Assembly (NCBI RefSeq): GCF_001187505.1
Contig: NZ_CP012150.1
Span: forward strand, 6,544,048-6,608,047
Length of the DNA: 64,000 nt
From: Mycolicibacterium goodii
GTDB lineage: Bacteria; Actinomycetota; Actinomycetes; Mycobacteriales; Mycobacteriaceae
Direction: 5' to 3'
The translations under genes and the position numbers were made by a program. Under the pieces are notes generated by a model. The model worked only from the letters and a program-made list of their open reading frames with translations. It was not told where the DNA came from and searched no databases. This document shows, in pieces, positions 38,702-47,970 of the stretch. Numbering within the stretch: the stretch's first letter is position 1; each line of letters opens with the position of its first letter.

Positions 38702-38954
38702 GGCCCCCCAATTCTTGTGCGGTGTCGTGCAATGGCGTCGACGAGAGCGTAACCGCCGCGCGGCTGAGGCTCGCCGGACGGGGAGGTCTGGGTGTCCGGA
38801 CGGTGCAATAGGCAACTGCCGGCGAGGCTTTGGATGCGGCTCTTCGGTCCGATCAGGCCGGCCTCCGGCTGATTCGAGAATTACTCAGGTCCTCTGAGGA
38901 CTTTGAGTCTAACACCGGACCATCGCCAGATAAGGGGTACCTAATTCACAGATG

Positions 38955-41900
38955 TCACCGGAAGTCGCGGGAGCGTGAACCGACCCGCAGGTTCACCGCA
39001 TCCATCCGGTCGGCCACGACGGTGACCGCGCCGGTGGCGTTCTGCACGATGCCGCGCACGATCAACGCGGGCGCAGTCTGTGCGACCTTGCGGTAACGCG
39101 ACCACACCCCCGGGGCACACAGCACGTTGACCATGCCCTTCTCGTCTTCGAGGTTGATGAACGTCACGCCCTGCGCGGTGGCCGGGCGCTGACGGTGAGT
39201 CACGGCCCCGGCCACCAGGATTCGGGTTCCGTCGGCGAGATCCAGCAGTCGGTCGGTGGGGATGACGCCCAGGCCGTCCAGGTGCTTGCGCAGGTACTCG
39301 GTGGGATAGCTGTCCGGTGAGATCCCGGTGGCCCACACGTCGGCGGCCGACAGTTCCAACGCGCTCATTCCCGGCAGCGGCGGGATGTGTGTGGACGAGC
39401 CCACTCCAGGCAACCGGTCCGGCCGCTGCGTCGCGGCCGCACCCGCGGCCCACAGGCCTTCGCGCCGGGTGATCCCGAAACACCCCAGCGCCCCCGCGGT
39501 GGCCAACGCCTCAGTCTGCGGCACGGTGAGCTGCACCCGGCCGGTCAGGTCGAGCAGAGATGTGAACGGCCCATTGGCTTCCCGCTCGTCGACGATGCGT
39601 TGCGCCAGGTCGTCGCCGATGTGGCGGACACTGCCCAACCCCAACCGCACGTCCAGACCCCGATTCTCCAACCCGGCGTGAGCCAGGGCGGCGTTCACGT
39701 CGGGGCCGTGCACCGTCACGCCGTGGCGCCGCGCATCGGCGACCAGCGACTGCGGTGAGTAGAAACCCATGGGTTGGGCGCGCAGCAGCGCCGCGCAGAA
39801 CGCCGCGGGGTGGTGCAGCTTGAACCACGACGAGTAGAACACCAGCGACGCGAAGCTCAGCGAATGACTTTCCGGGAAACCGAAATTCGCGAACGCCTCC
39901 AGCTTCTCGTAGATCCGGTCGGCCACCACGCCGGTGATGCCGTGCAGTTCGCGCATCCCGTCGTAGAACCGGCTGCGCAACCGCCGCATCTTCGTCGTCG
40001 AGCGTTTGGACCCCATGGCCCGGCGCAACTGATCGGCCTCGGCCGCGCTGAAACCCGCACAGTCGACCGCGAGTTGCATGAGTTGTTCCTGGAACAGCGG
40101 CACGCCCAGCGTCTTCTTCAGCGCGGGCTCCATCGACGGGTGGTCGTAGGTGACGGGTTCCAGACCGTTGCGCCGCTTGATGTACGGGTGCACCGAACCG
40201 CCCTGGATGGGCCCGGGCCGGATCAGGGCGACCTCGACCACCAGGTCGTAGAACTCGCGCGGTTTCAGCCGGGGCAGGGTGGCCATCTGCGCGCGCGACT
40301 CCACCTGGAACACCCCGACCGAATCGGCACGCTGCAGCATCTCGTAGACCGCCGGTTCGGACAGGTCCAGCTTGGCCAGGTCGACCTCGATGCCCTTGTG
40401 TTCGGCGACCAGGTCGATGGCGTAGTGCAACGCCGAGAGCATGCCGAGCCCCAGCAGGTCGAACTTGACCAGACCGATTGCCGCACAGTCGTCTTTGTCC
40501 CACTGCAGCACACTGCGGTTCTCCATGCGGGCCCACTCCACGGGGCACACGTCGGCGATCGGCCGGTCGCAGATGACCATGCCTCCGGAGTGGATCCCCA
40601 TGTGGCGGGGCAGGTTCGCGATCTGGTTGGCCAATTCGATCACCTGCTCGGGGATCTCGGCCACATCCGGGGAGTCGGGTTTGCCGTCCCACCGGCTGAG
40701 GTGCTTGCTCCAGGCGTCCTGCTGCCCCTGGGAGAACCCCAGAGCCCGCGCCATGTCCCGGACCGCGCTGCGGCCACGGTAGGTGATGACGTTGGCCACC
40801 TGGGCCGCGTAGTCGCGGCCGTAGCGTTCGTAGACGTACTGGATGACGTTCTCGCGCAGGTCCGATTCGATGTCGATGTCGATGTCGGGTGGCCCGTCGC
40901 GGGCCGGCGACAGGAAGCGTTCGAACAGCAGATCGTTGGCGATCGGGTCGACGTTGGTGACGCCGAGCGCATAGCAGACCGCCGAGTTGGCGGCCGATCC
41001 CCGGCCCTGGCACAGGATGTTGTTGTCGCGGCAGAACTGCGTGATGTCGTGCACCACCAGGAAATAGCCGGGGAACGTCAACTGCTCGATGATCCTCAGT
41101 TCGTGCTCGATCTGCGCGTACGCCTTGGGTGCGCGTTCGGGCGGACCGTACCGCCGCGCTGCACCCGCCATCACCAGGTGGCGCAGCCAGCTGTCCTCGG
41201 TGTGCCCGTCCGGCACGTCGAACGGCGGCAACTGTGGCGCGATGAGCGCCAGCCCGAATGCACACTGCTCGCCGAGATCTGCTGCCGCGGTGACGAACTC
41301 GGGATCGAATAGGCGCGCCATCTCCTCCCCCGAGCGCAGATGCACCCCACCCAGCGGGGCCAGCCACCCCGCCGCGGTGTCGATCGAGTTCCTGGCGCGA
41401 ATCGCGGCCATGGCCATGGCCAGCCGTCCCCGCGACGGTGTCGCGAAGTGCGCCGCGGTGGTGGCCACCACCCCGAGACCGAAGCGGGGCGCCAACTCGG
41501 CAAGGGCGGCGTTGCGTTCGTCGTCGCACGGCTGACCGTGGTGGGTGAGCTCGATGCTGACCCGGTCCACCCCGAACCGGTCCACCAGATCCGCCAGCGC
41601 GGCGGCCGCGGCATCCGGACCACCTTCCGACAGTGCCTGGCGGAGATGGCCTTTGCGGCATCCGGTGAGGATGTGCCAGTGCCCGCCCGCCGCCTCGGTC
41701 AGCTCGTCGAAGTCATAGCGGGGTTTGCCCTTCTCTCCCCCGGCCAGGTGCGCCTTGGCGATCTGCCGCGACAGCCGCCGGTACCCCTCGGGTCCGCGCG
41801 CCAGGACCAGCAGATGCGGGCCGGGCGGATCGGGTTGCTCGGTGCGCGCGACGTTTCCCAGGGACAGTTCGGCGCCGAACACCGTGGCCACGTCGAGTTC

Positions 41901-42242
41901 CCTGGCGGCCTCGGCGAACCGCACCACGCCGTAGAGCCCGTCATGGTCGGTCAGCGCGATGGCCCGCAGGTTCAGCCGGGCCGCTTCCTCCACGAGTTCC
42001 TCGGGCGTGCTCGCCCCGTCGAGGAAACTGTAGGCCGAATGCGCATGCAGTTCGGCGTACGGGACCGCAGACGTGGGCTTGGCGATCCGGTCCGGAGGCT
42101 CATAGGCGCCGCGCTTACGCGACCAGGCCGGGCTGTCCCCGCCGTCGCCCGGGGATTCCAGGGGCAGGCCGGAGCGGCGCGGCTTGCTCGTGAGCACGCG
42201 CTCCATCTCCGACCAGCTCGGCGGCCCGTTGTGCCAACCCAC
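38955..42242 (-). CDS. dnaE2: Error-prone DNA polymerase III alpha subunit
   Basis: 1095-residue C-family polymerase, the mutagenic translesion enzyme of mycobacteria. The PHP domain opens with LHAHSAYSFLDGAS, the palm carries DIDIDIESDLRE, and the C-terminal OB fold contains GAVTHRQRP. It works with ImuA' and ImuB, both encoded 9-11 kb away. The start is GTG 42242, 7 bp beyond a TACACT -10 and directly after a perfect SOS box, so the mRNA is probably leaderless. An in-frame start at 42275 lies upstream of the SOS box and is unlikely. Confidence 0.95.
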   Translation of the reverse strand: MGWHNGPPSWSEMERVLTSKPRRSGLPLESPGDGGDSPAWSRKRGAYEPPDRIAKPTSAVPYAELHAHSAYSFLDGASTPEELVEEAARLNLRAIALTDHDGLYGVVRFAEAARELDVATVFGAELSLGNVARTEQPDPPGPHLLVLARGPEGYRRLSRQIAKAHLAGGEKGKPRYDFDELTEAAGGHWHILTGCRKGHLRQALSEGGPDAAAAALADLVDRFGVDRVSIELTHHGQPCDDERNAALAELAPRFGLGVVATTAAHFATPSRGRLAMAMAAIRARNSIDTAAGWLAPLGGVHLRSGEEMARLFDPEFVTAAADLGEQCAFGLALIAPQLPPFDVPDGHTEDSWLRHLVMAGAARRYGPPERAPKAYAQIEHELRIIEQLTFPGYFLVVHDITQFCRDNNILCQGRGSAANSAVCYALGVTNVDPIANDLLFERFLSPARDGPPDIDIDIESDLRENVIQYVYERYGRDYAAQVANVITYRGRSAVRDMARALGFSQGQQDAWSKHLSRWDGKPDSPDVAEIPEQVIELANQIANLPRHMGIHSGGMVICDRPIADVCPVEWARMENRSVLQWDKDDCAAIGLVKFDLLGLGMLSALHYAIDLVAEHKGIEVDLAKLDLSEPAVYEMLQRADSVGVFQVESRAQMATLPRLKPREFYDLVVEVALIRPGPIQGGSVHPYIKRRNGLEPVTYDHPSMEPALKKTLGVPLFQEQLMQLAVDCAGFSAAEADQLRRAMGSKRSTTKMRRLRSRFYDGMRELHGITGVVADRIYEKLEAFANFGFPESHSLSFASLVFYSSWFKLHHPAAFCAALLRAQPMGFYSPQSLVADARRHGVTVHGPDVNAALAHAGLENRGLDVRLGLGSVRHIGDDLAQRIVDEREANGPFTSLLDLTGRVQLTVPQTEALATAGALGCFGITRREGLWAAGAAATQRPDRLPGVGSSTHIPPLPGMSALELSAADVWATGISPDSYPTEYLRKHLDGLGVIPTDRLLDLADGTRILVAGAVTHRQRPATAQGVTFINLEDEKGMVNVLCAPGVWSRYRKVAQTAPALIVRGIVQNATGAVTVVADRMDAVNLRVGSRSRDFR

Positions 42243-42254
42243 CCCACCAGTGTA

Positions 42255-42270
42255 TCGAACATCTGTTCGA
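42255..42270. promoter_or_regulatory. LexA/SOS box of dnaE2
   Basis: TCGAAC-ATCT-GTTCGA, the perfect mycobacterial LexA palindrome. It is extended to 14-bp arms (42247-42260 and 42265-42278). On the minus strand TACACT (42254-42249) abuts it as the -10, so LexA would block dnaE2 transcription directly. Confidence 0.95.
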
Positions 42271-42279
42271 TACACTGGA

Positions 42280-43143
42280 TCAGCCCGGAACGTCCATCCG
42301 CTGGGTGCCCAGCACCGCGAGCAACCGCATGGCCTCCTCCGACGGCGATCCGGGCTCGGCGGTGTAGATCACCAGGCGCTGATCCCGGTCGGCGATGTCG
42401 AGCGCATCGCAGTTGACCGACACCGCGCCGACCACCGGATGCACGAATGTCTTGCACAGCATCGGCCGGTCGACGATATCGTGCGATTCCCACAGCCGCG
42501 CGAATTCCGCACTGCCGGTACGCAGTTCGTCGACGAGTTCCCTGGTCTCCGGATCGTCGGGGTACCGGGCCACCGCGGCCCTCAGGTGTTTGGCGCTGGT
42601 GCGGGCGAACTCGTCGACGTCGGAAACCCCGTACAGCCGTCGTCCGCCGGGCCCGTACGGTCCCAGGAACGCGCGCCGGATCAGGTTGCGGTCGCGGCGG
42701 CTCAGCGCCGAGAAGTCCTCCATCAACGCACATGCCAGGTCGTTCCAGGCCAGCACCTCGTTGGTCGCCGAAACCACGATCGCCGCGGCGTGCGGCAGTC
42801 GGTGCAGCAGGTCGAGGATGCTCTGGCGCACCGTCCGCGGCGGCCCCACCGGGCGTTGCGGCACGACGCCGGCCAGTTGATACAGGTGCGCTCGCTCGGC
42901 GTCGGGCAACCGCAGCGCGCGGGACAGACCCTCGAGCACCTCACGGGACGGATGCGGAGCGCGGGCCTGCTCCAGGCGGGTGTAGTACTCGGTCGAGATG
43001 AACGCCAGATGCGCGACCTCGTCGCGTCGCAGCCCGGGTGTGCGCCTGCGCGGCCCCAGCGGCAACCCCACCTCGGTGGGGCTGATCCGTTCCCGGCGGC
43101 TACGCAGGAACGCGCCGAGTTCACGCTTGTCCACGTCTTTCAT
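42280..43143 (-). CDS. XRE-family regulator with MmyB-like ligand-binding domain
   Basis: 287 residues. The N-terminal helix-turn-helix is LGAFLRSRRERISPTEVGLP, GLRRDEVAHLAFISTEYY and RLEQARAPHPSREVLEGL (in parts); the remainder is the MmyB-like PAS-related domain, e.g. VSATNEVLAWNDLACAL and TFVHPVVGAVSVNCDAL. Such regulators bind lipids or small molecules and usually control a divergent oxidoreductase. That fits the SDR on the other strand, with an inverted repeat between them. Start ATG 43143. The gene end abuts the dnaE2 SOS box. Confidence 0.88.
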   Translation of the reverse strand: MKDVDKRELGAFLRSRRERISPTEVGLPLGPRRRTPGLRRDEVAHLAFISTEYYTRLEQARAPHPSREVLEGLSRALRLPDAERAHLYQLAGVVPQRPVGPPRTVRQSILDLLHRLPHAAAIVVSATNEVLAWNDLACALMEDFSALSRRDRNLIRRAFLGPYGPGGRRLYGVSDVDEFARTSAKHLRAAVARYPDDPETRELVDELRTGSAEFARLWESHDIVDRPMLCKTFVHPVVGAVSVNCDALDIADRDQRLVIYTAEPGSPSEEAMRLLAVLGTQRMDVPG

Positions 43144-43179
43144 TCTGCGGGCGTGGCGACGATGCCGCCGGTGCGTAGA

Positions 43180-43198
43180 CAGGTACCGCCTGTACCTG
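43180..43198. promoter_or_regulatory. Inverted repeat, candidate operator of the XRE/SDR pair
   Basis: CAGGTAC (43180-43186) and GTACCTG (43192-43198) around a 5-bp spacer, in the 88-bp divergent region. Position suggests the XRE regulator's operator. This is inferred. Confidence 0.5.
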
Positions 43199-43231
43199 GA
43201 TACCTCGGTCGGCCGACCACAGGCTCGGGTC

Positions 43232-44008
43232 ATGACGCAAACGACCACAGCGGGCCTGCTCGCCGACAAGATCGCTTTCATCACCGGTGCGGGACGCGGC
43301 ATCGGTGCCGCCGCCGCGCGACTGTTCGCCGGCGAAGGCGCGACCGTGATGCTGGCGGCCCGCACCGAAGCACAACTCAAAACCGTCACCGAGCAGATCC
43401 GCGCCGACGGCGGCACCGCCGAATACGTGGTGTGCGACCTGGCCGACGGGGACAGCGTGCGCACCGCGGTCGACACCACCGTCGCCCGGTGGGGACGCCT
43501 CGACGTCGCGTTCAACAACGGTGCGACGATCCAGCCGCCCGGCCCGCTCGACGGGCTGCCCGAGACCGAACTGGACCGCATCTACGACGTCAACTTCAAG
43601 AGCGTGTGGCTGTCGATGACCGCCGAGGTCGCGGCGATCCGCGCCACCGCCAAGACCGGTGCCATCGTCAACACGTCGAGCATCGGCAGCCTGAAGGGCA
43701 ACCCCGAGTTGCCGGCCTACGGCGCGATGAAGCGCGCCGTCAACAGCCTCACCGAATCCGCGGCGGTGACCTACGGACCGGAGGGCATCCGCGTCAACGC
43801 CATCGCGCCGGGAACCACGCTCACCGAGATGATCGACGAATGGGACACCGCCAGCCCCGGCACCATCGACCGGCTCAACGCCATCACGCCGCTGGGACGC
43901 GCGGCCGAACCCGCCGAGATCGCCGAGGCGGCGGCATGGCTGCTCAGTGACCGCGCGTCCTATGTCACCGGGGTGACGCTGCGGGTCGACGGCGGCACCT
44001 GGGTGTAG
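43232..44008 (+). CDS. Short-chain dehydrogenase/reductase
   Basis: 258-residue classical SDR. The cofactor motif is FITGAGRGIGAAAA, the helix alpha-4 motif is NNGA (a variant of NNAG), the catalytic Ser is in NTSSIGS, and the expected Y-x-x-x-K is seen as YGAMK. C-terminal VTGVTLRVDGGTWV is typical. The substrate is unknown. Divergent from an MmyB-type XRE regulator, as is common for this SDR group. Start ATG 43232. Confidence 0.88.
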   Translation: MTQTTTAGLLADKIAFITGAGRGIGAAAARLFAGEGATVMLAARTEAQLKTVTEQIRADGGTAEYVVCDLADGDSVRTAVDTTVARWGRLDVAFNNGATIQPPGPLDGLPETELDRIYDVNFKSVWLSMTAEVAAIRATAKTGAIVNTSSIGSLKGNPELPAYGAMKRAVNSLTESAAVTYGPEGIRVNAIAPGTTLTEMIDEWDTASPGTIDRLNAITPLGRAAEPAEIAEAAAWLLSDRASYVTGVTLRVDGGTWV

Positions 44009-44122
44009 GTGCCACTGGTGCCGGTGTGACCCCAGGGAAGTTCATGATCACCTCGTGCTGCCGATCACGTGTCCGACCCCTACGATGCCTCTGGGCTGGG
44101 GATCGGTTGGGAAAGGACGGCA

Positions 44123-45277
44123 ATGGGCTCTCACAGGGCGGCAACGAAGGCGGCCTCGACGAAGTACGCCGGTTATGTCGGTGGTGCCGCGGTGGCGTTG
44201 GGCGTCGGGGCGGCGATCGCCGTGGCCGGCCAGGGCACCGCGCAGGCCGACACCGACAGCGGTTCGGCGAAGGAGTCGAGCGCGGCGAGTTCGGGCGTCA
44301 ACGCGGGCCCCAAGGCCGGTGACACCAAGTCCGACGCGAAGTCCGATACCAAATCCGGTGCGAAGTCCGGTGCGAAGTCCGGGACCAAGACCGAACGGCC
44401 CAAGCCGCTTTCGAAGGTCAGCGCGGGCGTGCAGAAGGCCGGCAAGGATGTCGAGAAGGCCGTCACGAAGGCCGTCAACACCGCGGCCGCCCGGGCCGAG
44501 AAAGCCGCCGCGGGCGCCGAGAAGGTCGGCGCTCACGTCAACGGTCAGATCACCAAGGCCGCGTCCACGGTGTCGAAGTCGGTCACCGACTCGCTCACCA
44601 AGCCGGTCATCAAGCCCGTGACCAAAGACGCGCTCAAAGACGCGGTCAAGGACTTCGAGGCCGAGCAGGTCGCGCGGCTCAAGGAGGTGTTCACCCCCAA
44701 GGAGGCGGCGGCACCCGAGCCCGAATCCGACAGCGCGCTTGACAAGACGCCGACGGTGCGGGCCGCTGGGCAGACCCAGGCCGACACGCAGGTCGATGCG
44801 GCGGCCGACCAACCGTGGAGCCCCAACCCGCTGCGGCCGGATGACCCTGACCCCACCGACTTCCCGGATGCGATCATGGATCTGCGCGACACCCTGCTGG
44901 GCGCGTCACCGGACTTCCTCGATCCCTTCGTCCGCGAGGCGACCGAGCAGATCTACCGGGGCAGCCAGATCGTGCCGTGGGTCAACGTGGTGATCCCGAT
45001 CAGCAAGATCCTGCCGAACCTGGCCCCCGCCCTCGGTGAGGACATCGTCACCGCGCGCGATGCCCGCCAACTCATCATCACCGAGCTGATCAAGACCACC
45101 CCGCCGGGTTCGGCCCTGTACTACGGCTACGACATCGTCGCCGACCTGATCAATCTCGAAGGGCCCGCCGCCGAACTCAAGTACGGGGCGGTGGCCACGG
45201 TGTGGGACATCCTCGATCCGCTGCAGTTGGTGCACAACACCGGCAAGGCGGTCGGGATCGGCCAGGCCGCCGGATAG
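44123..45277 (+). CDS. Exported low-complexity protein of unknown function
   Basis: 384 residues. A signal sequence (YVGGAAVALGVGAAIAVAG, cleaved near QADT at about residue 43) is of the type common to many mycobacterial exported proteins. Then follows a Lys/Ser/Ala-rich region with KSDAKSDTKSGAKSGAKSG repeats and helical Ala/Lys heptads (about 90-160). The C-terminal ~170 residues are more ordered (PWVNVVIPISKILPNLAPALG). No known domain was recognised. The start is ATG 44123 after GAAAGGA. A palindromic terminator follows. Confidence 0.75.
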   Translation: MGSHRAATKAASTKYAGYVGGAAVALGVGAAIAVAGQGTAQADTDSGSAKESSAASSGVNAGPKAGDTKSDAKSDTKSGAKSGAKSGTKTERPKPLSKVSAGVQKAGKDVEKAVTKAVNTAAARAEKAAAGAEKVGAHVNGQITKAASTVSKSVTDSLTKPVIKPVTKDALKDAVKDFEAEQVARLKEVFTPKEAAAPEPESDSALDKTPTVRAAGQTQADTQVDAAADQPWSPNPLRPDDPDPTDFPDAIMDLRDTLLGASPDFLDPFVREATEQIYRGSQIVPWVNVVIPISKILPNLAPALGEDIVTARDARQLIITELIKTTPPGSALYYGYDIVADLINLEGPAAELKYGAVATVWDILDPLQLVHNTGKAVGIGQAAG

Positions 45278-45284
45278 CCGCGTG

Positions 45285-45332
45285 CGTAACGTGGTGGCGC
45301 TCCTGAGCACAATTCAGCGCCACCACGTTACG
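45285..45332. terminator. Long perfect hairpin between convergent genes
   Basis: 17-bp perfect arms (CGTAACGTGGTGGCGCT at 45285-45301 and its complement at 45316-45332) with a 14-nt loop. It lies 7 bp after the exported-protein stop and 10 bp before the convergent permease stop. Terminator role inferred. Confidence 0.65.
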
Positions 45333-45342
45333 AGCGCGAGCA

Positions 45343-46899
45343 TCACTGTTTCAACGCAGGGGTGTTGCGCGACACCGTCTCTCCGCGGAAGAACTCGGGA
45401 CTGCGGGTGCGCATCACCAGCATCAGCACCACGCCGAGCAGCAGGATGCCGAAGCCGATGTAGAACACCAGCCCGATACCGCCGAACTCGGCGCCGCTGC
45501 CGTTCTCCGGGTTCATGCTCTCCTTGAGCGAGAACACGAACACCGCGGCCAGCACCAGACCGCCGAGCAGTGGGAACACGAACTTGAACACGATGTTGTG
45601 CGCGTTGGTGAACAGCTCACGCCGGAAGAACCAGATGCACGCGAATGCGGTGATCCCGTAGTACCAGCAGATCATGATGCCCAGCGCGGCAATGGTGTCC
45701 AGCAGTGCGTACTCCGACAGCAGGCTCACCACGGTGTAGAACACCCCCGTCACGATCCCGGCGACCAGCGTGCTGAACGACGGCACGAGGAAGCGGGGAT
45801 GCACGTGGGAGAACCGTTTCGGGAACGCCCCGTAGGCGCCCATCGCCAGCATCGCCCGGGCCGCGGGCAGAAACGTCGTCTGCAGGCTCGCGACCGAGGA
45901 CGCCAACACCGCGAGGAACAGCAGCGGCCCACCCCAGCTGCCCAGCACCGGGTCGGCCAGGGCACCGAAGACGTTCTCGGAGTTCTCCGGATTGCCCAGT
46001 CCCAGACCGGTCTCGTCCACACCGGCGTACATCATCACCGCGACCGCGACCAGCAGGTAGGTCAGCAGGATCGTCGTCACGCACAACAGCCCGGCGCGGC
46101 CGGGCACCTTGGTGGGGTCCTTCGACTCCTCGCCGAGGGTCAGGCACGTGTCCCAACCCCAGAACGCGAAGATCGACCCGGTGACACCGATGACGAACGC
46201 GCCGAACGCCAGACCCGTGAACGGGTTGAACCAGTCGAGGTCGAATCCCAGTCCTGCGGGGGCGTTTCCGGCGCCGACATGGATCACCGCGGTGATCGCG
46301 AACGCCACCAACACCGTCATCTGAAATCCCACCAGCACGTACTGCACGTGCTCGCTGGTGGTGATACCGCGGCTGGAGATCCACGTCGCCAAGGCGATGA
46401 ACACCAGCGTGGTGAGGATGTTGACGAGTTTGTTGTCGGCCAGGTCGGCGATCGAGGGGGTGTTGAGCACCCGCGCGATGAACAGGTAGAAGAACTCGAC
46501 GGCGATGGCGGCCAGGTTCGACAACACGATGATGGTGGCGATCACCATGCCCCACCCGCACATCCACCCGACATACGGCCCGAACGCCTTGGTGGACCAG
46601 GTGAAGGACGCACCGCAGTCGGGTGCGCGCGAGTTCAGTTCGCGGTAGGCGTATGCGGTGAGGAACATCGGGATGAACCCGGCGATGAAGATCGCGGGCA
46701 TCTTGAGCCCCACCGCCGCGACGATCAGTCCGATGCTCGCGGTGAGGGTGTATCCCGGTGCGACGGAGGAGATTCCCAGGATGGCACCGGAGAAGGTCCC
46801 GACCTTGCCCGCGGCCAGACCCTTGCCCACCAGGCCTGCGGACTCCTCGGCGAGTTCCAGGGCGTGGTAGGACTCGGACTCGGGGTCGGACCGGGTCAT
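45343..46899 (-). CDS. APC-superfamily amino acid/amine permease
   Basis: 518 residues with about 12-14 transmembrane helices. The N-terminal broken helix GAILGISSVAPGYTLTASIG, the ELNSRAPDCGASFTW turn and the FWGWDTCLTLGEESKDPTK motif mark the amino acid-polyamine-cation family. The substrate is not predictable. The start ATG 46899 overlaps the stop of the universal stress protein gene, so the two are a coupled pair. A hairpin follows its stop. Confidence 0.85.
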   Translation of the reverse strand: MTRSDPESESYHALELAEESAGLVGKGLAAGKVGTFSGAILGISSVAPGYTLTASIGLIVAAVGLKMPAIFIAGFIPMFLTAYAYRELNSRAPDCGASFTWSTKAFGPYVGWMCGWGMVIATIIVLSNLAAIAVEFFYLFIARVLNTPSIADLADNKLVNILTTLVFIALATWISSRGITTSEHVQYVLVGFQMTVLVAFAITAVIHVGAGNAPAGLGFDLDWFNPFTGLAFGAFVIGVTGSIFAFWGWDTCLTLGEESKDPTKVPGRAGLLCVTTILLTYLLVAVAVMMYAGVDETGLGLGNPENSENVFGALADPVLGSWGGPLLFLAVLASSVASLQTTFLPAARAMLAMGAYGAFPKRFSHVHPRFLVPSFSTLVAGIVTGVFYTVVSLLSEYALLDTIAALGIMICWYYGITAFACIWFFRRELFTNAHNIVFKFVFPLLGGLVLAAVFVFSLKESMNPENGSGAEFGGIGLVFYIGFGILLLGVVLMLVMRTRSPEFFRGETVSRNTPALKQ

Positions 46900-47783
46900 G
46901 ACGGTTCCTCACCGTCCTTCAGTTCGTCGCGCGGCACCACGACCATCGGAACCTCCAGCACGCGCAGCATCTTAGCCGCGGTGTTGCCGAGGAAGATCCG
47001 CCTTGGTGCGCTCAACCGGCTCGATCCCACCATGATGACGTCGCCGTCGTGCCATTCCAACTGGCTCACGGCGTTCTCAACCGACGAGCCGCTGACGATC
47101 GTCGATGTCACCGGGAAACCCTCGGGCAGCTCACTTTTCGCGGCGTCGAGCGTCTTCTGCGCATGCTCGAGCGCGCGTTGACGCACGGCGTCGTCATCGG
47201 AGCGCAGGTGCCCGAAGACCGGGTCGAGCGCGACCAGCGACACCAGCCGCAGCGGGGTGCCTGCCGCCTTGCTGGCCGCAACCGCGGTCGCGAGCAGCCG
47301 GTCCGCGCCCTGACGCCGGCCGATGGCGCAGGTGACCTCACGGACCCGCTTGATCGCGGACTCGCGGGTTCCGCGCGGGGCCACCGCGACCGGCAGCGGC
47401 GACGAGTGCAGCAACTCGCTGACAACCGAACCGAGGGAGAACGCGCCGACCAGACCACCGCCGGATCCGCCGACGACGACCGCCACCGCGTCGAGGTGCT
47501 GGGCCAGGGCGATCAGGCCGTCGGTGAACGATTCGGCGAACGTCAGATGCCCGTGTGCCACAACGTCGTCGGGCACCCGCTTCAACGCGTCGTCGAGCCA
47601 TTCCTGGGCCTGCCCCGCCAGCACCTCTTCATAACCGCCCTTGGGCATGCCCGGCGCCCTCGTGTCGGGCGGCAGCACGATGCACACCTCGACTTCGGCG
47701 TCGAGCGTTCGCGCGAATCGGATTCCAAGAGCCAACGCGTCAGCGCCACCCGGGGTGGCGAGATATCCAACGACAAGCTTCAT
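46896..47783 (-). CDS. Universal stress protein with two UspA domains
   Basis: 295 residues forming two tandem UspA domains (about 1-140 and 150-285). The first starts KLVVGYLATPGGADAL and ends VVGGSGGG..LGSVVSELLHSSPLPVAV; the second ends MVGSSRLSAPRRIFLGNT followed by a beta strand. The G-x2-G-x9-G ATP-binding pattern is recognisable. Tandem Usp proteins are abundant in mycobacteria and link to stress or transport. It overlaps the permease gene (ATGA), so may sense or regulate that transporter; this is inference. Confidence 0.88.
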   Translation of the reverse strand: MKLVVGYLATPGGADALALGIRFARTLDAEVEVCIVLPPDTRAPGMPKGGYEEVLAGQAQEWLDDALKRVPDDVVAHGHLTFAESFTDGLIALAQHLDAVAVVVGGSGGGLVGAFSLGSVVSELLHSSPLPVAVAPRGTRESAIKRVREVTCAIGRRQGADRLLATAVAASKAAGTPLRLVSLVALDPVFGHLRSDDDAVRQRALEHAQKTLDAAKSELPEGFPVTSTIVSGSSVENAVSQLEWHDGDVIMVGSSRLSAPRRIFLGNTAAKMLRVLEVPMVVVPRDELKDGEEPS

Positions 47784-47970
47784 CCGTCATCCACCAATCC
47801 CGCACGTCCTCCCGCGCGACCGTCGTGAATCGATCCTGTCAATCCGTGGGCACCCGTCGCGGTGATTTCGGTGAAATCGCGTCGAAGAGTCAGCGGCGGG
47901 CCGACGGTCGGCGCGCGCATGCGCCGACGCCCGGTTGACGTTTGCTCGATATCGGGCCACGATGGCTCGC

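Noticed and set aside
42242..42275. Longer dnaE2 starting at 42275
   Set aside because: That start lies upstream of the SOS box and -10, so it would not be in the transcript.
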